The notes below the pieces were generated by a model, which was not told the DNA's origin, did not search any database, and was given only the letters and a program-made list of their open reading frames with translations. 64,000 nt of DNA from Actinospica sp035552695 (GTDB lineage Bacteria > Actinomycetota > Actinomycetes > Streptomycetales > Catenulisporaceae): positions 1 to 64,000 of the forward strand of contig NZ_DASZKT010000029.1 of NCBI RefSeq assembly GCF_035552695.1, written 5' to 3'. Of the stretch, positions 15,925 through 23,724 are shown one piece after another; position 1 is the stretch's first letter; each line of letters opens with the position of its first letter. A program made the position numbers and the translations under genes.

Positions 15925-16566
15925 GTGAACGATCATCTACCGACCGCACTCGCGGACATACCCACCGCGGCCGCCGCCGCCACGCCCACCGCATGCACCG
16001 CACGCACCCCCGCGCCATTCGTGCTGCGCGCCCCCTGCCCCGCGGAGCGGCTACGGCTCGCCGCGGCGGCCGCGGGAGTCACCGCGCTGTGGGCGATCGT
16101 GCTGATCGCCTCGCAGCGGTTCACCATCAGCCGCGGATTTCACCATCCCGTCGTGGCGCTGCACCTGATCTCACTGACCGTCGGCTTCGGCGCGGTGCTG
16201 GCGGTGGACGTCTGCGCGCTGAACGGGCTGCTGCGGCGGCACGATTTCACGCTGGCGGACGCGCTGAAGGCCGCGGCCGTCGTCGATCCGCTGATCTGGG
16301 TCGGCTACGCCGGGCTGATCCTCTCCGGACTGCTGCTGCATCCGGACCTGACCGAGCCGCTGATGTGGGTCAAGCTCGTCGCCGGCCTCGCGGCGGGTAT
16401 CAACGGCGTCAACGCGAAGGGTCTGCCGGCGGCGCTCGCCGACCTGCCACGGGCCACGCGGCTTTCCGACCTGCCCCGGCCCTTCGCGGTACGCGCCGTC
16501 GCCGCGGCCACCTTCTCCCAACTCGCCTGGTGGACCGCGATCCTCATCGGTTTCTTCGGTATCTGA
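15925..16566 (+). CDS. Iron-box-controlled integral membrane protein, unknown function
   Basis: A 213-residue protein with about five hydrophobic segments (near residues 47-65, 80-100, 115-135, 145-165 and 190-212) after a long Ala/Pro/Thr-rich cytoplasmic N-terminus. Histidines at the membrane boundaries (FHHPVVALHL, RRHDF, LLHPDL) could bind heme or metal, but no family motif is certain. The GTG at 15925 has no ribosome-binding site and follows an iron box by only 10 bp, so the transcript may be leaderless. Control by an IdeR/DmdR-type repressor suggests a role in iron or heme handling (inference). It is convergent with the PIG-L gene. Confidence 0.75.
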   Translation: MNDHLPTALADIPTAAAAATPTACTARTPAPFVLRAPCPAERLRLAAAAAGVTALWAIVLIASQRFTISRGFHHPVVALHLISLTVGFGAVLAVDVCALNGLLRRHDFTLADALKAAAVVDPLIWVGYAGLILSGLLLHPDLTEPLMWVKLVAGLAAGINGVNAKGLPAALADLPRATRLSDLPRPFAVRAVAAATFSQLAWWTAILIGFFGI

Positions 16567-16582
16567 CGGCGAATCTGACGGC

Positions 16583-16618
16583 GGATCAGGTCACGGATCA
16601 GGTCACGAGCCAGGTCAG
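16583..16618. repeat. Short tandem repeat, 12-bp unit, three copies
   Basis: GGATCAGGTCAC occurs at 16583-16594 and 16595-16606, with an imperfect third copy at 16607-16618 that runs into the stop codon of the PIG-L gene. It lies in the 48-bp gap between convergent genes. The likely origin is slippage; no function is evident. Confidence 0.6.
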
Positions 16619-17385
16619 TCCAGCCAGCCGCTCGGCGTGCCGACCTCCACGTAGTACTCGCGGCCGAAAAGCAGGCCGAAGACCGGCAGCGGCAGCCGCG
16701 TCATGAGGCAGAACAGGCGCGCGGAACGACCTGTACCGGCTGTTTGCGACGCGTGGCACGCGAGCGCCGCGCGCTTCTTGTCGGCGTATCTGCGTACGTC
16801 GATCCGATGCGTGATCTCGCCGCGTGCGGTGAACGAACAGCGAACGTCCGCACCGTTGTACCGCCGGAGCAATCTCAGCGTGCTGACCACGTTGTACGCA
16901 CGCAGAATCGGCTCGCGCGGCAGCGTCGCCTCCATGAGCCGGGGCGTGCCGGCCGACCGCGCCGCGCGCAGGGCGACCTCGTGCACGCGGATGTGGTCGC
17001 GGTGCCGGTAGCCGCCGTTCGGGTCGTAGCCCACGAGGATCTCGGCGCGCTCGTCGCGCAGCACATCGGCCAGCCGCTCGGCCGCCTCGTCGGGCGACGC
17101 GCTGACGAAGCGGGCCCGGTCGGACGGGTCGGGGTGGAGCAGCGGGCCGTGGCCGCTGTCGGCATAGCCGAGGTGGACGACGCGGGAGACGCCGAGGACG
17201 CAGGCGCTCGCGCGCAGTTCGTCGAGCCGGGTGGTGCCGCCGCCCGGCCGGGCCTCGCCCATCTCGCCGTCGCAGGCCACGACGAGCACGACGCGATGCC
17301 CCTCCGCGACCAGGCGCGCGAGCGTGCCGCCGGTCAGCAGGGCTTCGTCATCCGGGTGCGCATGGAACGCGACGACGGTGGCCAT
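16615..17385 (-). CDS. PIG-L family N-acetyl sugar deacetylase (MshB/LmbE-like)
   Basis: A 256-residue zinc-dependent deacetylase. The metal motif AHPDDE is at residues 9-14, and the third ligand lies in HRDHIRVH with preceding DPNGGYRH, both hallmarks of the LmbE family. Members remove N-acetyl groups from GlcNAc-containing molecules, such as in mycothiol and glycopeptide or teichoplanin biosynthesis. Whether this is MshB itself or a paralogue cannot be told; no other mycothiol gene is nearby. No signal peptide. The 147-bp region upstream of its start holds the small inverted repeat CATGAG-TAGTT-CTCATG at 17399-17415. Confidence 0.85.
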   Translation of the reverse strand: MATVVAFHAHPDDEALLTGGTLARLVAEGHRVVLVVACDGEMGEARPGGGTTRLDELRASACVLGVSRVVHLGYADSGHGPLLHPDPSDRARFVSASPDEAAERLADVLRDERAEILVGYDPNGGYRHRDHIRVHEVALRAARSAGTPRLMEATLPREPILRAYNVVSTLRLLRRYNGADVRCSFTARGEITHRIDVRRYADKKRAALACHASQTAGTGRSARLFCLMTRLPLPVFGLLFGREYYVEVGTPSGWLD

Positions 17386-17532
17386 GGGCGAATGCTTCCA
17401 TGAGTAGTTCTCATGAAACCAGGAACGCGACCGGATCGTTTCGTTATCACGACATTATCCACACCCAAAGCAGGCACCTGTGTCACATGCGTGCACTTTG
17501 GCAACAGACTCTTGATATAATTTACGAGCCGC

Positions 17533-18282
17533 TCAGGAGACCCCGAACTCGTTCTGCTCGGGGTCGAGCAGCAGGCCGTCCGCGCGGCGGGCGCCCTCGA
17601 TGACCAGGCGGCTGGTCTCGACGGCGACGTGCGAGCCGGGGTTCGGCGTGACGCGCAGGTAGACGCGGTTCTGGCCGGCCTTCTCGGCGAGCGGCGGCCC
17701 CAGCACCAGCATCGGGCAGCGGATGTCGTCGGCGTGCCGCATGGCCAGGCCCCAGTCGCCCTCGGCCACCACGTTCCAGGCCGGGCCGGCCGCCGCCGTC
17801 CAGAACTTGCTCTGCGCCTGCGGGTCGGCGGCGTCCTGGCACACGGCCGCCCAGTGCACGCCGATGCCGACGGCGCGTCCGTACCAGTCGTCGTCCGAGT
17901 CGGGCACCGAGCGCGGGACCGGCGCGGTGACCGCGCCCGAGCCGAGGACCGCGCCGCCGTCCAGCTCGTCCACCGGGGTCGGCGGCTGCAGGCAGAACTC
18001 GTTGCCCTCCGGGTCGGCCAGCACCTCCCAGGGCACGTCGCCCTGCCCGATGTCGGCGCGCACGGCACCGAGCTCCAGCAGCCGCTCGAGCTGCTCGGGC
18101 CCGCCCTTCAGGTCGAGGTGCACGCGGTTCTTCGCCTGCTTCGGGCCCGCGGCCTCGACGAAGCGCAGAGCAAGACCGTTCGCGCCGTCCATGACGTCCT
18201 CGCCGAGGACGCGCGTCCAGAACTCAGACAGCGACCTCACATCTGACGCCTGGATCACCACTCCGCTCAACCGCGTCGCCAT
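17533..18282 (-). CDS. Tandem VOC (glyoxalase/bleomycin-resistance) domain protein
   Basis: A 249-residue protein made of two vicinal-oxygen-chelate domains, about residues 5-105 and 135-245. Each has the final strand signature with Asp-Pro-Glu/Gln-x-Asn-Glu-Phe (ADPEGNEFCL and LDPEQNEFGV). The internal HLDLKGG and RVYLRVTPNPG segments align with each other. VOC proteins include ring-cleaving dioxygenases, glyoxalases and drug-binding resistance proteins; the expected metal His/Glu set is only partly visible, so no reaction is assigned. Its first 59 bases overlap the end of the MFS transporter gene, which indicates co-transcription and translational coupling. Confidence 0.8.
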   Translation of the reverse strand: MATRLSGVVIQASDVRSLSEFWTRVLGEDVMDGANGLALRFVEAAGPKQAKNRVHLDLKGGPEQLERLLELGAVRADIGQGDVPWEVLADPEGNEFCLQPPTPVDELDGGAVLGSGAVTAPVPRSVPDSDDDWYGRAVGIGVHWAAVCQDAADPQAQSKFWTAAAGPAWNVVAEGDWGLAMRHADDIRCPMLVLGPPLAEKAGQNRVYLRVTPNPGSHVAVETSRLVIEGARRADGLLLDPEQNEFGVS

Positions 18283-19459
18283 GGTTACCCCTGTCCTCTA
18301 TGTGCCGACCCCGAGGAACGAACCTAGCACTCAGAGCGATCGCGACGCAGACTCCGATGACAACTGCGTACCCGATTCGCATCGAGGTGGCCGCGCTGAC
18401 GAATCCGATCACGACCGGCCCGAGCAGCAGGCCGCTGTAGCCGAACGTGCTCGCGGCGGCGATCGCGCGCTCGGTGTCGGCGCCGCCGGCGGCTCCGGCC
18501 AACGACATGGCGAGCGGGGTCACCACGCACACGCCGAGACCGACGAGGGCGAAACCGGCCAGCGCGAGTGTGGGAGTCGGCGCGAAGACCACGAGCGCGA
18601 ACGCGGCGGCCGCGACCACGCCCGCCGACATGATCAACGTGCGCGCGCCGAGACGCGTGGTGAGCCGGTCGGCGAACATCCGGCCGAGGAACATCGAGGC
18701 CTCGAACATCGGATATCCGAGCGCCGCGACGGTCTCCACCGATCCGAGCGAGTCACGCAGGTACACGCCGCTCCAGTCGGCGATGGAGCCCTCGGTGAGG
18801 TAGCTGCAGAAGACGAGCGCGCCGAACAGGTAGACGAGCAGCGGGAGACGCGGGCGCGGGGACTCGGCGTGCCCGGCGGACGAGGTACGCGCGGACTCGG
18901 GCAGGTAGAGCGGGCCGACCGCGAGCGTCAGCGGCAGGCCGACCACGGCGAAGAGACACAGCGCGCCGGTGAATCCGAAGCCGAGCCACGCGGTGGCCGC
19001 ACCGACCAGTCCACCGGCGACGGCGCCGAGCGACCAGCCCGCGTGCATGCCGCCCATCAGCGGACGTCCGTAGGCGCGCTCGACGGTCGAGGCCTGCGTG
19101 TTCATCGCGACGTCGACCAGGCCGAAGCAGAGCCCGAATACCAGCCCGGCGGCGATCAGCAGTGCGTAGTTCGGCGCGAGGCCGACCAGCGCGAGACAGA
19201 ACGCCGTGCCGGGCAGCGCGAACCGCAGCACGTTCCGGCTGCCGTGGCGGCCGATGATCCGGCCCGCGATGGTCATCGTGATCAGCGCGCCGACGCCCCA
19301 GCCGAGGACCTCGAGGCCGAGCTGCGCGTCGGTGAGGTCGAGTTTCTGCTTGAGCGCGGGCATGCGCACCGTCCACACCGCGCACAGCGCGCCGGCGAGG
19401 GCGAAGGTGGACAGGATGCCGAGTCGGGCTCGGCCGAGGCGACGACGGTCGGGGGACAT
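18224..19459 (-). CDS. MFS transporter
   Basis: A 411-residue major facilitator with about 12 predicted membrane segments. The cytoplasmic loop 2-3 motif is visible as GRIIGRHGSRNVLRFALPG, close to the G-x-x-x-D/H-R-x-G-R-R consensus, and the second half shows the equivalent GRMFADRLTTRLG. The amino end resembles the actinobacterial group with a conserved DAQLGLEVLGWGVGAL stretch. The ATG at 19459 is chosen because AAGGAG lies a few bases upstream; an earlier in-frame start at 19522 has none. Its substrate is unknown. It lies downstream of a TetR gene on the same strand and overlaps the VOC gene, so regulator, exporter and possible drug-binding protein may form one unit. Confidence 0.88.
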   Translation of the reverse strand: MSPDRRRLGRARLGILSTFALAGALCAVWTVRMPALKQKLDLTDAQLGLEVLGWGVGALITMTIAGRIIGRHGSRNVLRFALPGTAFCLALVGLAPNYALLIAAGLVFGLCFGLVDVAMNTQASTVERAYGRPLMGGMHAGWSLGAVAGGLVGAATAWLGFGFTGALCLFAVVGLPLTLAVGPLYLPESARTSSAGHAESPRPRLPLLVYLFGALVFCSYLTEGSIADWSGVYLRDSLGSVETVAALGYPMFEASMFLGRMFADRLTTRLGARTLIMSAGVVAAAAFALVVFAPTPTLALAGFALVGLGVCVVTPLAMSLAGAAGGADTERAIAAASTFGYSGLLLGPVVIGFVSAATSMRIGYAVVIGVCVAIALSARFVPRGRHIEDRGNHGDAVERSGDPGVRCEVAV

Positions 19460-19463
19460 GGGT

Positions 19464-19478
19464 ACCAAGCTCCTTGGT
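19464..19478 (-). promoter_or_regulatory. Hairpin covering the MFS ribosome-binding site
   Basis: ACCAAG at 19464-19469 and CTTGGT at 19473-19478 form a perfect 6-bp stem with a 3-base loop. Read on the minus strand the AAGGAG ribosome site of the MFS gene falls within this stem-loop. It could hide the site in mRNA or act as a DNA operator. Confidence 0.35.
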
Positions 19479-19574
19479 TCGGCGCACGGCGGCGCCGGGG
19501 TCAAGCACAGAATCGGGGGCACCGGCGGCGAGGCCTGCGCGGTGCGGTTCGGGTGCGGTGCGGACGGACGCCGG

Positions 19575-20117
19575 TCAGGACGCCGGGGAGGGCGCCGGCG
19601 CGAGCGCCAGCAACCGCTCGCGCAGGGCGCTGAGACGTTCGGGGCCGAGCAGCGACGGATCGAGCTCCGCGGCCTCCCACAGGCCGTCGGCGGCGAGCCG
19701 GGCGAGCTGGGAGAGATCGGGGTCGGGTTCCTCGGCGAGGCCGTCGTTCAGCCAGCGGCGCTGCGCCCGCGCGAACGGCTGCCGCAGCGCCGGGTCGGTG
19801 GCCGCGGCGCACGCGGCGGCCCAGCGGCGGCGGGCCACATCCGCGTCCTGCGCGGTCAGCACGGCGAAGGTCGCCTCGACGTACGCGCGGGTGTACCAGC
19901 CGGGGCGTTCGAGCCGGAAGGACTCGATGAGCTCGTCGAAGCCCGCGATCAGCCGCTCGATCAACGCGGTGATCAGCGCGTCCTTGCCGGCGAAGTGGTA
20001 GAGCAGGCCGCCCTTGCTCACGCCCGCCCGCGCCGCGACGGCCGCCAGGGTCAGCCCCTGGGAACCGTGCTCGGCGAGCACGGCCTCGGCGGAGTCGAGC
20101 AGGCGTTCGCGGACCAT
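19575..20117 (-). CDS. TetR family transcriptional regulator
   Basis: A 180-residue TetR-type repressor. The helix-turn-helix is at about residues 22-45 (LTLAAVAARAGVSKGGLLYHF), followed by KDALITALIERL. The C-terminal ligand domain is short and resembles the TetR_C_6-like group common in actinomycetes. A 30-bp perfect palindrome lies 3 bp upstream of its ATG, so autorepression is almost certain. The MFS transporter 115 bp downstream and the divergent LLM oxidoreductase are the probable targets. Confidence 0.92.
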   Translation of the reverse strand: MVRERLLDSAEAVLAEHGSQGLTLAAVAARAGVSKGGLLYHFAGKDALITALIERLIAGFDELIESFRLERPGWYTRAYVEATFAVLTAQDADVARRRWAAACAAATDPALRQPFARAQRRWLNDGLAEEPDPDLSQLARLAADGLWEAAELDPSLLGPERLSALRERLLALAPAPSPAS

Positions 20118-20120
20118 GCT

Positions 20121-20150
20121 CCTACTGTACCGTCCGGACGGTACAGTAGG
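20121..20150. promoter_or_regulatory. TetR operator, 30-bp perfect palindrome
   Basis: The half-site CCTACTGTACCGTCC at 20121-20135 is followed without spacer by its exact complement at 20136-20150. The core ACCGTCCGGACGGT is a known style of TetR operator. It sits 3 bp from the TetR start and about 35 bp from the divergent oxidoreductase start, so it can control both. Confidence 0.85.
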
Positions 20151-20189
20151 CTAGTCGGTTTCTCCCCCGTATGCCTCTAAGCTGTGCCC

Positions 20190-21125
20190 ATGGAGATCGG
20201 AATCGGCGCACCGGTGTCGGGGGCCTGGGCGGGACCGGCCGAGTTGGCGAAGTTCGGGGGCCTGGCCGAAGAGCTCGGGTACGCCTCGCTGTGGACGTTC
20301 CAGCGGCTGCTCTCCCCGGCCGACGGCGGCGGGGGCGTGGTGTATCAGAGCGTGCTCGATCCGCTGATCTCGCTCGCGTACCTCGCGGCGCACACCTCGC
20401 GCGCACGGCTGGGCGTGGCCGTCGTGAACCTGCCGTTCGTCTCCCCCACGCACCTGGCGAAGCAGGCCTCGACGCTCGACGTGCTGTCCGACGGCCGCCT
20501 CGACCTCGGGCTCGGCATCGGCTGGTCGCCGCTGGAGTTCACGGCCGGCAACGTCACGACCGCGCGGCGCGGGGCCAGGACCGAGGAGTTCGTCGCGGCG
20601 CTGCGCGCGCAGTGGGCTGATTCACCGGTGCACTTCGAGGGCGAGTTCTACACCGTGCCGGTGAGCCGGATGGATCCGAAGCCCGTGCAGCGCCCCGGCC
20701 CGCCGATCCTGCTCGGCGGCGCGGTTCCGGCGGCGATGGAGCGGGCCGGACGGCTGGCGGACGGCTGGATGAGCCGCAGCGGCACGGTCCTGGCGAGTAT
20801 CGCGTCCGACGTCGCGATCGTGCGCGAAGCCGCCGAGCGCGCCGGCCGCGATCCGGACAGGCTGCGCATCATCACCCGCGGCGTCGTGCGCTACGACCCG
20901 ACCGGCGCCGGCACCGCGGACGACGAGGGCAACCGCCTGCGGCTTTCCGGTTCCGCCGAGCAGATCCGCGAGGACGTGGGGTGGCTCGCCGAGCAGGGTG
21001 TGACAGAGCTCTTCTACGACCTCAACTGGGATCCGCGGATCGGCAACCCGGCGGCCGACCACGCCGCGGCGGTCGAGCGCGCCGAGGAGATCCTCCGCGC
21101 GCTCTCCCCGCGAACCGCCACGTAA
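20190..21125 (+). CDS. LLM class (luciferase-like) F420-dependent oxidoreductase
   Basis: A 311-residue TIM-barrel flavin-type oxidoreductase of the luciferase-like family. Visible motifs include LAEELGYASLW near the N-terminus, LGVAVVNLPF, LDVLSDGRLDLGLGIGW (the signature strand) and PKPVQRPGPPILLGG. These match the actinobacterial F420-type subgroup (TIGR03619-like). The substrate is not known. An in-frame GTG at 20184 is an equal alternative start; neither has a clear ribosome-binding site. The gene is divergent from the TetR regulator, and the 30-bp operator lies between them, so induction by the TetR ligand is expected. Confidence 0.85.
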   Translation: MEIGIGAPVSGAWAGPAELAKFGGLAEELGYASLWTFQRLLSPADGGGGVVYQSVLDPLISLAYLAAHTSRARLGVAVVNLPFVSPTHLAKQASTLDVLSDGRLDLGLGIGWSPLEFTAGNVTTARRGARTEEFVAALRAQWADSPVHFEGEFYTVPVSRMDPKPVQRPGPPILLGGAVPAAMERAGRLADGWMSRSGTVLASIASDVAIVREAAERAGRDPDRLRIITRGVVRYDPTGAGTADDEGNRLRLSGSAEQIREDVGWLAEQGVTELFYDLNWDPRIGNPAADHAAAVERAEEILRALSPRTAT

Positions 21126-21198
21126 ACGGGACGTAGCTCACAGACTCCCCGCACCGGTCCTTACTGTTCGCTTAACAGTCGCTCGTCATGATCGATCC

Positions 21199-21321
21199 AT
21201 GAGCTACGAACGACAGCTGCGCCGCGCCGAGACCGACACCCGGGTCCGGCCCAGGATCCTGCCCACGCTGGTCACGGGCATCGGCCTCGCCCTGGCACTC
21301 CTGCTGCTGCGCTTCGCATAA
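21199..21321 (+). CDS. Small single-pass membrane protein, unknown
   Basis: A 40-residue reading frame: a charged N-terminal half (SYERQLRRAETDTRVRPR) followed by one hydrophobic segment, about residues 21-39 (ILPTLVTGIGLALALLLL), and a TAA stop. Codons end almost always in G or C, as in neighbouring genes. No good ribosome-binding site is visible, and the short stem CTGTT/AACAG lies 20 bp upstream. A hairpin terminator follows directly. It is orphan, convergent with the SRPBCC gene, and its function is unknown. Confidence 0.45.
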   Translation: MSYERQLRRAETDTRVRPRILPTLVTGIGLALALLLLRFA

Positions 21322-21322
21322 G

Positions 21323-21363
21323 CCGCGAGCAGGCGCTCCCCCTCGCGGATCGGGCCGCGGCCC
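21323..21363. terminator. Two hairpins between convergent genes
   Basis: CCGCGAG at 21323-21329 pairs with CTCGCGG at 21342-21348, and the perfect palindrome GGGCCGCGGCCC follows at 21352-21363. Together they fill the gap between the small membrane protein stop and the SRPBCC stop, so they probably end both transcripts. Confidence 0.6.
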
Positions 21364-21372
21364 ACGCCGGGC

Positions 21373-21855
21373 TCAGGTCAGGTGGGCCAGCTCGCGCGCG
21401 ACGCCCTCGAGCAGGACCAGCGCGTCCGCCAGGCCGTCCTCCATGCCCGAGCCGAGATGCATGTCCCGGCTCACCTTGCCGTCGTGCTCGATCAGCAGCT
21501 CCAGGTACGTCCGGCCGTCCTTCTCGGTGAAGGTGGTCGTGTTGAGCGCCGGGTGCTCCGGGGCGCCGGAGAACGTCTCGGTGCTGACCAGCCGCTCGTC
21601 CGGCACCACCTCGCGGTACTCGCCGTGGAACTCCATCTCGTAGCCGCCGCCCGCGCGGGCCGCGTAGCGGTACTTGCCGCCCACCCGCACGTCCATCTCG
21701 ATCGCGGTGACCTCCGCCCGGTTCGCGTGCCACCAGCGGCGCAGCAGGTCCGGCTCGGTGAACGCCCGCCACACCAGGTGCCGCGGCGCGTCGAACTCGC
21801 GGGTGATCAGAATCTGCGTGTCGGTCGGGGTGCTCACCTGCATCTTCTTGCCCAT
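21373..21855 (-). CDS. SRPBCC/AHSA1 (activator of Hsp90 homologue-like) domain protein
   Basis: A 160-residue START-like fold protein. The family N-terminus ITREFDAPRHLVWRAFTEPD and WWHANRAEV with the central GGKYRYAARAGGGYEMEFHG are clear. Such proteins form a deep hydrophobic pocket for small lipophilic ligands and in actinomycetes are very often paired with an ArsR-type regulator, as here, where the regulator gene ends 5 bp upstream. The ligand is unknown. The ATG at 21855 follows GAGTGAGC-type sequence from the ArsR end. Confidence 0.9.
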   Translation of the reverse strand: MGKKMQVSTPTDTQILITREFDAPRHLVWRAFTEPDLLRRWWHANRAEVTAIEMDVRVGGKYRYAARAGGGYEMEFHGEYREVVPDERLVSTETFSGAPEHPALNTTTFTEKDGRTYLELLIEHDGKVSRDMHLGSGMEDGLADALVLLEGVARELAHLT

Positions 21856-21860
21856 CGTGC

Positions 21861-22205
21861 TCACTCCTGTCCTTCTTGTCGGTCCTTGAGTTCCTCCAGC
21901 ACGGTGTCCAGGAGCTCGAAGCGCTCCTCCCAGAGGCGTTCGTAGTCCTTGACCCAGTCGTAGACGGCGCGCAGCGGCCCAGGGTCGAGCCGGTATATCC
22001 GCTGCCGGCCCTCGTCGCGGACCTGGACCAGCCCCACCTCGCGCAGCACGCGCAGGTGCTTGGAGACCACGGGCTGGGCCACGCCGAGCCGTTCGACCAG
22101 GGCGTTCACCGTGCTTTCGCCGCGCGCCAGGGCGTCCAATATCTCCCGCCGCCGCGGTTCGGCGACGGCGTTGAACGCGTCCGTGGTGGTCGCCGCTCTT
22201 GCCAT
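21861..22205 (-). CDS. ArsR family transcriptional regulator
   Basis: A 114-residue winged-helix repressor of the type linked to SRPBCC proteins. The recognition helix region reads VNALVERLGVAQPVVSKHLR (about residues 32-51), with the wing RDEGRQRIYRL. No CxC metal motif of classical ArsR metal sensors is present, so it likely senses something other than metal. The C-terminus continues into a helix rich in charged residues. A palindromic operator lies 8 bp upstream of the ATG. It forms an operon with the SRPBCC gene. Confidence 0.92.
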   Translation of the reverse strand: MARAATTTDAFNAVAEPRRREILDALARGESTVNALVERLGVAQPVVSKHLRVLREVGLVQVRDEGRQRIYRLDPGPLRAVYDWVKDYERLWEERFELLDTVLEELKDRQEGQE

Positions 22206-22213
22206 GGCACCAT

Positions 22214-22235
22214 CGTATGCCTATATCGGCATACG
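22214..22235. promoter_or_regulatory. Operator of the ArsR/SRPBCC operon
   Basis: CGTATGCC at 22214-22221 and GGCATACG at 22228-22235 are perfect inverted arms around TATATC. The site is 8 bp upstream of the ArsR start, where a repressor would cover the promoter. The AT-rich centre suits a winged-helix dimer. Confidence 0.7.
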
Positions 22236-22274
22236 TCAAGAAGACACAGGATCGGAGTTGTCGGGCGACCGTTG

Positions 22275-23693
22275 TCAGGCGACCTGGCGCAGCTCGCGCT
22301 TGAGGACCTTTCCGGAGGCGTTGCGGGGCAGCTGGGCGACGAAGCGCACCTCGCGCGGGCACTTGTAGGCCGCGAGCGAGGTCCGGCAGAACTCGATGAC
22401 CTCGTCGGCGGCCGGCTCGCTCGCATCGGGCTTGAGGACGATCACCGCGACGATCTCCTCGCCGAGCCGCTCGTCCGGGCGGCCGAGCACGGCGGCCTCG
22501 CGGATCGCGGGGTGCCGATATAAGACCTCCTCCACCTCGCGCGGGTACACGTTGAATCCGCCGCGGATGATCATGTCCTTGATACGGTCGACGATGTAGT
22601 AGAAGCCGTCCTCGTCCACGTAGCCGAGGTCGCCGGTGTGCAGCCAGCCGTCCACGAGCGTCTGGCCGGTCGCCTCCGGGTCGTCGTGGTAGCCGGTCAT
22701 CACGACGTGCCCCTTCATCAGCAGTTCGCCGACGTGATCGGGCCCGGTCAGGCCCTCGGCGCCGGCTATCCGCGCCTGCACGCCCCACAGCGGCATGCCG
22801 ATCGAGCCGACGCGACGGGCACCCGGCCGGTTCACGAAGCCCGCGGCGCCGGTCTCGGACATGCCGAAGCCTTCGAGCACTGTCACGCCGAACTTCTGTT
22901 CGAAGCCTTCTATCAGGGCCTTGGGCATCGGCGCTCCGCCGCAGGACGCGACGCGGAACGCGCTCAGGTCGCGGTCGCCGACGTCCGCCATCAGCAGTGC
23001 GTGGTACATCGTCGGCACGCCCAGGCTGATGGTCACGCCGTGCCTCGCCATCGCGTCGAGCACCGCGCCGGCCTCGAACTTGCGCACGAGGCTCATCGTC
23101 GAGCCGTACCGCACGACGCTGTTCAGGCTGCATGAGAGCCCGTATATGTGGAACAGCGGCAGGGCGGCGAGCGTGACGTCCTCGGGCATCGCGCCGAAGG
23201 TCTCGGAGGCGACCGTGCAGCTCATGTAGAGCTGGAAGTGGCTGAGTTCGGCGCCCTTGGGCCGGCCGGTCGTGCCGCTGGTGTAGATGATGACGGCCGT
23301 GTCCTGCGGGTTCGTGGCGGCGACGTCCGCCGCGTACTTGGCGGCGGCGCACAGCGAGACGACGTCCTCCGCGTCGTCGATGTGCTTGCGCGCGCCCGAG
23401 TGGCCGATCATGTACGCCGTCTCCGGCTCGGTGAGCAGCGGGTTCACCGGAACCACGACGCAGCCCGCCTTGAGAATCCCGTAGTACGCGACGAGGAACT
23501 CCGGCACGTTCGGCAGCTGCACGGCCACCCGATCGCCGCGCTCCAGGCCCTCGGCCAGCAGCGCGGCGGCGAACCGGCCGGCCAGCTCGTCCAGTTCGGC
23601 GTACGTGATGTCCCGCTCGGCCGTTCGGCAGACGTACTTGCCGGGGTGGCTGAGGGCTGATTCGCTCAGCGTCGTGGCGAGGTTGAAGACCAT
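22275..23693 (-). CDS. Acyl-CoA synthetase (long-chain fatty-acid CoA ligase-like)
   Basis: A 472-residue ANL-superfamily enzyme. The AMP-binding motif is VIIYTSGTTGRPKGAELSHF at about residues 134-153, then EGFGMSETG, the hinge segment DGWLHTGDLGYVDEDG and MIIRGGFNVYPREVE, ending with the catalytic lysine motif NASGKVLKRELR. This set activates a carboxylic acid to acyl-AMP and then acyl-CoA. It is somewhat shorter than E. coli FadD, with a compact loop between residues 100 and 125. The chain length cannot be told. It lies 31 bp downstream of an acyl-CoA dehydrogenase in a lipid-catabolism-like operon. Confidence 0.9.
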   Translation of the reverse strand: MVFNLATTLSESALSHPGKYVCRTAERDITYAELDELAGRFAAALLAEGLERGDRVAVQLPNVPEFLVAYYGILKAGCVVVPVNPLLTEPETAYMIGHSGARKHIDDAEDVVSLCAAAKYAADVAATNPQDTAVIIYTSGTTGRPKGAELSHFQLYMSCTVASETFGAMPEDVTLAALPLFHIYGLSCSLNSVVRYGSTMSLVRKFEAGAVLDAMARHGVTISLGVPTMYHALLMADVGDRDLSAFRVASCGGAPMPKALIEGFEQKFGVTVLEGFGMSETGAAGFVNRPGARRVGSIGMPLWGVQARIAGAEGLTGPDHVGELLMKGHVVMTGYHDDPEATGQTLVDGWLHTGDLGYVDEDGFYYIVDRIKDMIIRGGFNVYPREVEEVLYRHPAIREAAVLGRPDERLGEEIVAVIVLKPDASEPAADEVIEFCRTSLAAYKCPREVRFVAQLPRNASGKVLKRELRQVA

Positions 23694-23724
23694 GGCGACT
23701 CCTTTGTCTTGGCCCGTACAGTCC

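Noticed and set aside
17515..17521. TATAAT on the plus strand before position 17521
   Set aside because: No gene starts downstream on that strand; it is likely chance in a small AT-richer gap.
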